From the NCBI GenBank assembly GCA_050261915.1, contig JBLNDT010000047.1:1-64000 (forward strand): a stretch of DNA of 64,000 nucleotides. Reading direction: 5' to 3'. The notes beneath the pieces are model-generated. The model had not been told where the DNA came from. It ran no database searches and saw nothing but the letters and a program-made list of their open reading frames with translations. Position 1 is the stretch's first letter; the number at the start of each line of letters is the position of its first letter. The position numbers and the translations under genes were made by a program. Below are positions 58,775 through 64,000 of the stretch, one piece after another. This DNA comes from UBA699 sp050261915. GTDB lineage: Bacteria; Bacillota; Clostridia; Clostridiales; Clostridiaceae.

Positions 58775-59086
58775 TTAAGGCATAATACCAAATCCAAATA
58801 AAATTAATATACAAAATAAAAACAAAGCTATATTACCACCAAACCCAACTTTGGATGCCACTTTAATCACCTTATTTTCTTGGATATCTGCAGGTTTAAT
58901 ATATCTTTTACCTAGTCCTCTGTAAATGTATAACAGAAATAAACTCAAGCTGCTTGAAATCATTATTGGTAACCATTCAGATTCGCTAATCCTTAATCCT
59001 ACTACCCAGGCATACAGCCCAAAAGCAAATAATATGTATGATATAATAACTAAGTTTATTCTAACAATTTTTATAATCTTACTAAT
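58775..59086 (-). CDS. Four-helix membrane protein with apparent ATT start codon
   Basis: The frame begins at an ATT (59084-59086) 8 nt after a strong GGGAGGT site, with TAA just before it, and reads SKIIKIVRINLVIISYILFA and on to an end at 58775 (103 aa). The first ATG (58961-58963) would cut off two membrane helices and lacks a binding site. ATT starts are known (infC) but rare. The protein has four helices and a cytosolic loop GLGKRYIKPADIQENK. Confidence 0.55.
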   Translation of the reverse strand: MSKIIKIVRINLVIISYILFAFGLYAWVVGLRISESEWLPIMISSSLSLFLLYIYRGLGKRYIKPADIQENKVIKVASKVGFGGNIALFLFCILILFGFGIMP

Positions 59087-59136
59087 TTATAAAACCTCCC
59101 TTATAAATCTCCGAGTATTATTTTATTAATAAACTG

Positions 59137-59229
59137 TTACCAATCCGACCCGCCGTCACTTCCACCGCCGCAATCACAGGAACTTCCACTATCAAAGGAT
59201 GAAGAACTGCCCCAATGAAAAAGACTCAT
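59137..59229 (-). CDS. 30-aa Ser/Gly/Cys-rich peptide
   Basis: Starts with MSLFHWGSSSSF and ends GGGSDGGSDW, with Cys-Asp-Cys in the middle. Its ATG overlaps the stop of the preceding gene (TAATG), a classic coupling signal, so translation is likely. No leader or membrane segment. The composition suggests a modified peptide or a structural tail-like protein. Too short for usual gene callers. Confidence 0.5.
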   Translation of the reverse strand: MSLFHWGSSSSFDSGSSCDCGGGSDGGSDW

Positions 59230-59387
59230 TATTTATCATCCTCACATTTGTTTTGTTGATTTTTGATTTTATCGTATTCCAATAATGCATTTAATGTTCC
59301 ATCTGTAACTGCACCTCGCACTATGTAGTAAAGTATTGGAAAGAAAATCAGACTTCCTAGTATAATTAAACTAAACGTTTCGCTCAT
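59229..59387 (-). CDS. Small one-helix membrane protein
   Basis: 52 aa, starting MSETFSLIILGSLIFFPILY with a single helix, then a charged tail DKIKNQQNKCEDDK. ATG at 59385-59387 with GGAGG 6 nt away. Stop overlaps the 30-aa gene. Confidence 0.6.
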   Translation of the reverse strand: MSETFSLIILGSLIFFPILYYIVRGAVTDGTLNALLEYDKIKNQQNKCEDDK

Positions 59388-59442
59388 TTTATACCTCCAT
59401 TTACTTGATTAATCGATGATATTATTGTTTGAATCGCACATT

Positions 59443-59772
59443 TTAAAACAATAATAACCCTGCAAAATATGATGATAAATTTATTATTATAGATAAAATC
59501 AAAAAGGATTTTTCTGAATTTCCCAAGGCAAATTTGAAAAGTCTCCACTCACACAGCACTACCAATACTTCCAGGAAAATTAAAATTACAAAATTATAGA
59601 TGCCAATATTATTCAATACATTTAAAGTAATATTAAGTAAAGGATTAGTTATTATATTGATTAGAATCAATACTTTAAAAAACCTTTCACCTCTGAACCC
59701 AAGTAAATAAGCTGTAATAGCTTCTACAATTTCTGTTAGAATTAAAGCTTCTAATAAATTAATAATGAGCAT
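59443..59772 (-). CDS. Membrane protein of unknown function
   Basis: 109 aa, three or four hydrophobic helices (LLEALILTEIVEAITAYLLG, VLILINIITNPLLNIT, FVILIFLEVLVVL). The NP-LLN and E..E features recall small membrane proteins found beside MFS genes. Start overlaps the upstream stop as TAATG. Confidence 0.6.
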   Translation of the reverse strand: MLIINLLEALILTEIVEAITAYLLGFRGERFFKVLILINIITNPLLNITLNVLNNIGIYNFVILIFLEVLVVLCEWRLFKFALGNSEKSFLILSIIINLSSYFAGLLLF

Positions 59773-59969
59773 TATTTATTACGCATACCTTTAATACCAA
59801 AGAATGCAATAACACAGACTATTATTATAATAAAACCAGGTAAGATCAAGTCAGCCATGGGGCTGTTTTCTGGTGGTGGTGCAGAGTCTGCAAAGACTGC
59901 AGCTGTATTAAATAAAATCAAAGATAATGCAGCAAACACTGTCAGAGTTTTGTTTTTTAAATTACTCAT
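59772..59969 (-). CDS. Small exported membrane protein with APPPE motif
   Basis: 65 aa. A signal peptide ending AVFADSA, a short SAPPPENSPMAD segment, then a membrane helix FIIIIVCVIAFFGIKG and a basic end. AGGAGTGA site. First small gene after the MFS gene and coupled to the next one. Confidence 0.68.
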   Translation of the reverse strand: MSNLKNKTLTVFAALSLILFNTAAVFADSAPPPENSPMADLILPGFIIIIVCVIAFFGIKGMRNK

Positions 59970-59987
59970 TTATATCACTCCTAAAAT

Positions 59988-61067
59988 TTAATCATTTTTA
60001 ACTGAGAAAAATGCTTTTAAACCAAACCAAAGCAACAAAGCCATTATTAAAACAGCAGCCATTATCAATGCACCATTGTTTGAGCAAAGAACAGGCTTTA
60101 ACTTAGTGAAGGTTGGAAAAACTCCAATTATCAAAGCTAAAGTAGTTAATCCAAATGCAAACCCAGGTTTACCCGGGAGCATTATTGAGGTTATTACCAA
60201 AGTTATCGGCATTGTGAGATTGAAAAAGAACACTCCAGCAATAGCTAATATCGGAACCTTTATTCCAAGAACTAATAAAGGTGCAGATATTATTAATCCC
60301 CCAATAGTTACCCTTGTCCATCCGAAAGCATCTCCCAGTATGCCACCAAATCCTTTCCCCAATGCTACTGCCACAGTAAAAACTGCTAGTAGCATTAAAT
60401 TAACCTTCCAGTTATACGCCAACATAGAACCGACTAAACCTCTAATAGCAACAGAGGATAGAATGCAGATTATTACAATATCAAACCTTCCAAAGTTTAT
60501 GGGATAAACTTTGTTATTATAAGAAAAGTGTGATATTCCAAAACTAACAATTGAAGCTGCAGCAATTATTAATAATAATGAAAAAAATAAGGGAGAGAAA
60601 AATACAGATTTCCCAATAAGAGTACCTATTAATAAGCCAATTGCACCTGGAGCAACGTAAATTCCCGGCAGAGCTGCTTTACCGGGCCTTAGATTTAATA
60701 TTATTACACCTCCCCCCACATGAAAGAATGCATTTCCTAAGCCTGAAATAATTAAGGCTACGAAAAACCATTTATAGAATATAAGCCCTATTAAAACAAG
60801 AATACAACCTAAAGCTGCTGATTCCGCAGGTTTCTTTATCTTGTCTACAACTAGTCCTACGGGAGTTTGGAGAGCAAAAGCTATAATATTATACATTACT
60901 ATGCTGAAAGTAAGCTCAGTTAAATTCTTTCCAGCCAAAAGAATATTGGCTCCAATAATAGCTGCACAGCAGGCATCAATAAGCCCATGACTGATACTGT
61001 ATATTGCAACTTTTGTTAATTCCATTTTGCCAAGCTTAATATAGCTGTCCTGCTGTTCGCATATCAT
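59988..61067 (-). CDS. MFS transporter
   Basis: 359 aa, eleven to twelve hydrophobic helices. The motif GLVVDKIKKPAE between helices 2 and 3 and GGILGDAFGW later correspond to the MFS inter-helix motif A. The amino-terminal MICEQQDSY precedes the first helix. Substrate unknown. Heads a run of small membrane genes down to 58495. Confidence 0.8.
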   Translation of the reverse strand: MICEQQDSYIKLGKMELTKVAIYSISHGLIDACCAAIIGANILLAGKNLTELTFSIVMYNIIAFALQTPVGLVVDKIKKPAESAALGCILVLIGLIFYKWFFVALIISGLGNAFFHVGGGVIILNLRPGKAALPGIYVAPGAIGLLIGTLIGKSVFFSPLFFSLLLIIAAASIVSFGISHFSYNNKVYPINFGRFDIVIICILSSVAIRGLVGSMLAYNWKVNLMLLAVFTVAVALGKGFGGILGDAFGWTRVTIGGLIISAPLLVLGIKVPILAIAGVFFFNLTMPITLVITSIMLPGKPGFAFGLTTLALIIGVFPTFTKLKPVLCSNNGALIMAAVLIMALLLWFGLKAFFSVKND

Positions 61068-61082
61068 CTTTGTCCAACTCCT

Positions 61083-61646
61083 TTAAATTAATTTATTTTT
61101 ATACCATTCTTCCTTCGATATACATGCGAAATGCTCAGTCCTTATATCATTCATTAAATGCCATACTATATTTCTTTCTGTATGATGATATTTGAAGCCA
61201 CACTTTTGCTGAACCCTCCAAGACTTTTCGTTGCCTTCAAAATAACCGCACCAAATAATATTCAAACCGAGCTCTTCAAATCCATGTCTAAGAATTTCAT
61301 TTACTGCTTCTGGAATTAAGCCTTGTCCCCAAAAGGGAACCCCAATCCAATATCCAACTTCGCCTTCATCATACTTTATTTTAAGGTTGCTTTTGTCACC
61401 TGTCATGAGACCTATACTTCCAATTGGCGTATCATTTCCTTTTAATGAAACTGCATATGTTTCTTCTGCTGAAAGAACATCTTTTATAATTTCACGGCTA
61501 TTTTCAACACTAGTGTGCATAGGCCACCCTGCAATTGGACCAACATTAGGATCTTTTGCATATTTAAAAAGTGCTTTTGCGTCCTCCTCTTTCCAGGGAC
61601 GCAAAATAAGTCTGTTGGTTTTTAATATCATCTTAATCACATCCAA
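61083..61646 (-). CDS. RimJ/RimL-type GNAT acetyltransferase
   Basis: 187 aa. NRLILRPWKEEDAKALFKYA and GEVGYWIGVPFWGQGLIPEA (acetyl-CoA motif) and GNEKSWRVQQKCGFKYH are the RimJ/RimL group, which acetylates protein N-termini or small amines. 15 bp upstream of the MFS gene. Confidence 0.88.
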   Translation of the reverse strand: MDVIKMILKTNRLILRPWKEEDAKALFKYAKDPNVGPIAGWPMHTSVENSREIIKDVLSAEETYAVSLKGNDTPIGSIGLMTGDKSNLKIKYDEGEVGYWIGVPFWGQGLIPEAVNEILRHGFEELGLNIIWCGYFEGNEKSWRVQQKCGFKYHHTERNIVWHLMNDIRTEHFACISKEEWYKNKLI

Positions 61647-61663
61647 ATTTTAAATTAATATGA

Positions 61664-61828
61664 TTAGGGGTGCAAAGCCTTGTTAATAAAATACTTTGCA
61701 TCACTACTCAAATATTTAAGTACTTTATGGGTATATTTAATGTTGTGCTCATTTAAGGTATTTATTATTTTTGATACTTCGTCTAGCGAATACCCAATAT
61801 ATACATCTTCTTTATTAAATAAAAACAT
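61664..61828 (-). CDS. Small conserved-type protein (clostridial, unknown)
   Basis: 54 aa starting MFLFNKEDVYIGYSLDEVSK. The form EDVYIGYSLDEVSKI followed by LNEHNIKYTHKV looks like a small clostridial family of beta-alpha-beta proteins. ATG at 61826-61828 with AAGG. Under the usual size cut-off. Confidence 0.6.
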   Translation of the reverse strand: MFLFNKEDVYIGYSLDEVSKIINTLNEHNIKYTHKVLKYLSSDAKYFINKALHP

Positions 61829-61844
61829 GATTTATCACGCCTTA

Positions 61845-62090
61845 CTATTTTGCAGGTAAGAATTTGCTTTTTACTTCAATAACAATTTTGTCACAATTAT
61901 CACAATAGTCGGCATCAACAGATGCTTTATAAAAAAAAGTTTCTTGCTGTAATAATATACAGTCGCTGTTATTCATCTGTGAGGAAAGGCTTCTCTTTTT
62001 ATCTGCCTCAACCCAAAGCATTGCATGTTGACCATCAGCTTGAATTAGTCCTTTTTTCATGTCTCTTCCACAATATGGACATTGAATCAT
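61845..62090 (-). CDS. Zinc-ribbon protein (DUF6487-like)
   Basis: 81 aa from the ATG at 62088-62090 behind GGAGGGG. CPYCGRDMKKG and YCDNCDKI give two CxxC knuckles for zinc; between them lies a WVEADKKRSL segment. The arrangement matches DUF6487. Confidence 0.75.
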   Translation of the reverse strand: MIQCPYCGRDMKKGLIQADGQHAMLWVEADKKRSLSSQMNNSDCILLQQETFFYKASVDADYCDNCDKIVIEVKSKFLPAK

Positions 62091-62133
62091 ATAAAACCCC
62101 TCCAAAATAATATATTTCAAAGCTCTTAATTAG

Positions 62134-62586
62134 TTAAGCTGGCTCACTTTTGTCTAGTATATACCACTTATCTCCAATGATTTTAATAGTAAAAGTAACT
62201 GGTATATTACTAGAACCTCCTACTGACTTATCTTCAGAATCCTTCATATTAACAGAATAAGTCATTTTAACAATGAGAATACCTCCAATTAATGTTTCAG
62301 AATCCTCCTTCATGCTAAATTCAACTTTATATGGTTTTTTATATTGGGAGGTGTCTCCCCTGTATTTACTATATGCATTTATCTCATTAAATACAGTCAT
62401 CTTCATATGCTGAGTGATTTCTCCCGAATACCCTTTGTCAGTAATATAAGTCTCTTTAACAACAGCATAAATATCCCCGCTAATATTTTTACTTTTCATA
62501 ATGTTGCTTTCGTAAATAGTAATAGTAACCGTGGAAAGTAATATAAAGGTGAAAATTCCAATAACTAATTTTAGTTTTTTATTCAT
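62134..62586 (-). CDS. Exported protein of unknown function
   Basis: 150 aa from the ATG at 62584-62586 with TAGGAG. An N-terminal anchor helix (~5-25) is followed by an extracellular domain with FSMKEDSETLIGGILIVKMT and TFTIKIIGDKWYILDKSEP, a NTF2/DUF4829-like end pattern. Function unknown. Confidence 0.6.
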   Translation of the reverse strand: MNKKLKLVIGIFTFILLSTVTITIYESNIMKSKNISGDIYAVVKETYITDKGYSGEITQHMKMTVFNEINAYSKYRGDTSQYKKPYKVEFSMKEDSETLIGGILIVKMTYSVNMKDSEDKSVGGSSNIPVTFTIKIIGDKWYILDKSEPA

Positions 62587-62673
62587 AATAATAACTCCTA
62601 AATCCACAATTATTTGTTAAATTCTTAACATATAAAATTATTTCAGCAGTACATAGAATTACTAAACCATACC

Positions 62674-62955
62674 CTATCTCAATTTTCTTATACCATTTTT
62701 ACCTTGTTCAATCGCTTTATCATTGCAGCCAATTATCACTAATGCAATACCAGTAAAGGCAACTATTAAAATACAGCTGAAGAAAAATATACTTGCTGCA
62801 TTAGCTTCTCCAATTAAGTAACCTACAAAAATAGAATAGATAAAGAATAGTAATGAACCTATAAGCGGACTTAATAATATTATTATTAATCCCATTTTTA
62901 TTTTTTCTTGTCCATCTTTAGAAAATACTATAGTATCAAGGATATTTCTTTCCAT
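62674..62955 (-). CDS. Two-helix membrane protein
   Basis: 93 aa with two helices (GLIIILLSPLIGSLLFFIYS and IFFFSCILIVAFTGIALVII). ATG behind GGAG. No family recognised. Confidence 0.55.
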   Translation of the reverse strand: MERNILDTIVFSKDGQEKIKMGLIIILLSPLIGSLLFFIYSIFVGYLIGEANAASIFFFSCILIVAFTGIALVIIGCNDKAIEQGKNGIRKLR

Positions 62956-62979
62956 AACCTTACTCCATTCTTAAAATAT

Positions 62980-63219
62980 TTAATTATCTTTCATAAAGAA
63001 GCCTGCTAGGAAAATACTAAAACCTGTAATTGAAAAAATAAAATTTATTATTTCACATTCTGATTCACCCTTGAAAACAGCAATTGAAAAACATATTAAT
63101 GCTATTCCAAGTAACATTGCTTTTGTACTGGAAATTTTGAACTTTAAAACCAATGCACCAGTTACTAAGTACATAATTAATATATAGAATATTATAAAAA
63201 TTATATAAACAAAACTCAT
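62980..63219 (-). CDS. Small membrane protein
   Basis: 79 aa, three hydrophobic helices (VYIIFIIFYILIMYLVTGAL, AMLLGIALICFSIAVF, FIFSITGFSIFLAGFF). 24 bp upstream of the two-helix gene. Unknown function. Confidence 0.5.
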   Translation of the reverse strand: MSFVYIIFIIFYILIMYLVTGALVLKFKISSTKAMLLGIALICFSIAVFKGESECEIINFIFSITGFSIFLAGFFMKDN

Positions 63220-63230
63220 ACAGCCACCAC

Positions 63231-63662
63231 TTAGCTGGTAATTTCTTTATCTTTATAAAAGCTTGTAATAATCACATATCCAAAAACCATTTGCATGAAA
63301 CTAATAAATTGACCATGGTTAATTAGAACAAGATTTATTATTGGTGGAAAGAAATTAAAGGTATAAAACATAACATTAAAAATACCAATCAAAAAACTTG
63401 GCAATCCAATAATTAAGAGTTTATAATTATCAATTCTCCAACTACCACATTTTTTTCTTTCATCAAGAAATTTTTCAAATCCGAATATCATGCCTGTAAT
63501 AGAATAAATCATAAATTGGTATGAACATGCACCTCTCATAGAATAAACCCCTAATACTGATTCTTCAATGTGTTGAACATTGTTTTCGCCTACAATTAAT
63601 GCAATTAATACCAAGACCATAGCCAACAATATAAATATGTATTTTTTAGTTTTTCCTTGCAT
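63231..63662 (-). CDS. Four-helix membrane protein, paralogue of the gene at 55747
   Basis: 143 aa from the ATG at 63660-63662 with GGAGG; a longer frame starts inside the upstream gene. Helices and end motif GYVIITSFYK match those of the 55747 protein. Unknown function. Confidence 0.65.
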   Translation of the reverse strand: MQGKTKKYIFILLAMVLVLIALIVGENNVQHIEESVLGVYSMRGACSYQFMIYSITGMIFGFEKFLDERKKCGSWRIDNYKLLIIGLPSFLIGIFNVMFYTFNFFPPIINLVLINHGQFISFMQMVFGYVIITSFYKDKEITS

Positions 63663-63687
63663 GATTTTCCCTCCAAACAACCTTGAT

Positions 63688-64000
63688 TTAAGAATCCATT
63701 TTAAAATATTTTTTAAGCTTGTCCACCTTGTATAAATATTCCTCATCAGTGAGATAACCAATTTGCATTAATTCATGAATCACTTTTTCATATTTTTGAT
63801 ACTGAGCAGAAGCTCCTTTTTTAATATCTTTACTACCATAAAACTCTATTGCCTCTTCAAGTTCCTCATTACTGAATATCCCCATATCTCTTAATTTTAC
63901 TAATCCCAGATCGCTATCTTCATATATATCGTCATCCTCTTTAACCAATAAAGGGCGGATTGCAAGGCTCACAGCTGAATATACAATAAAGTAAATAAAA
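63688..64000 (-). CDS. Membrane protein with SHOCT-like C-terminus, 5' truncated by the window
   Basis: The frame is open to the right edge. It shows a membrane segment (FIYFIVYSAVSLAI) and a charged region with KLRDMGIFSNEELEEAIEFYG and IGYLTDEEYLYKVDKLKKYF, short-helix repeats like SHOCT domains. A GTG at 63972 is not the start, because the membrane segment lies upstream. Complete length unknown. Confidence 0.6.
   Translation of the reverse strand, partial: FIYFIVYSAVSLAIRPLLVKEDDDIYEDSDLGLVKLRDMGIFSNEELEEAIEFYGSKDIKKGASAQYQKYEKVIHELMQIGYLTDEEYLYKVDKLKKYFKMDS

Noticed and set aside
1..64000. CRISPR arrays, tRNA or rRNA genes, insertion sequences, prophage
   Set aside because: No regularly spaced repeats, cloverleaf-like sequences, rRNA segments, transposase/integrase proteins or phage structural genes were found on reading both strands.

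Overview
This 64-kb window is AT-rich, has strong purine-rich ribosome binding sites (AGGAGG-type), short intergenic gaps and U-tailed hairpin terminators. It carries a sporulation gene (spoIIM), an oxygen-sensitive pyruvate formate-lyase and an N-terminal fragment of a clostridial-type glutamate dehydrogenase. It is most likely chromosome from an anaerobic endospore-forming Clostridium-like Firmicute. I see no rRNA, tRNA, CRISPR array, transposase or phage module. Most genes lie on the minus strand.

Layout. 0-5 kb: start of gdhA, an RpiR-type regulator, rluB, a membrane glycosyltransferase, yedF, and a helical protein of unknown function. 5-13.8 kb: an EamA transporter, a YhhN-like membrane protein, a secreted phosphoesterase, a divergent peptide deformylase, a large MASE3-type sensor kinase, a nitrilase-family amidohydrolase with a VOC protein, and a two-helix K+ channel. 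13.8-21.5 kb: cysS behind an unrecorded Cys-rich leader peptide and attenuator, then dut, a membrane MutS-like ATPase, an iron alcohol dehydrogenase, YdcF, an MBL-fold hydrolase and a Ca2+/H+ exchanger. 21.6-29 kb: a plus-strand methyltransferase/NusG-II/Gx-transporter operon, a Na+/H+ antiporter with a sigma-54 activator, and pflB under a ZTP (pfl-type) riboswitch. 29-37.4 kb: a cell-wall, chromosome-segregation and nucleoside-salvage block (D,D-carboxypeptidase, scpB, scpA, dacF, pdp, deoB, spoIIM, nudix). 36.6-43 kb: TPM/LemA pair, a serpin interrupted by an in-frame amber codon, a bactofilin-like membrane protein, and a plus-strand ATP-grasp + C-C bond lyase pair. 43-55.6 kb: OsmC, ECF sigma factor, EcsC, two lipoproteins, HAD, flavin-binding protein, truA, a GGDEF-EAL protein, SPFH + ribbon-helix-helix pair, and assorted enzymes. 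55.7-64 kb: an accessory stretch of small membrane and secreted proteins around an MFS transporter, including two genes whose only sensible starts are ATA and ATT.

The strongest new observation is regulatory. Upstream of cysS a promoter drives a 20-codon leader ORF with five Cys codons (MKCCCSCFSICSLFNAALNY), followed by mutually exclusive antiterminator and terminator helices whose overlap fits classical ribosome-stalling attenuation. No T-box, the usual Firmicute control of cysS, is visible. Two further genes, dacF and spoIIM, have inverted repeats whose 3' arm contains all or part of their Shine-Dalgarno sequence.
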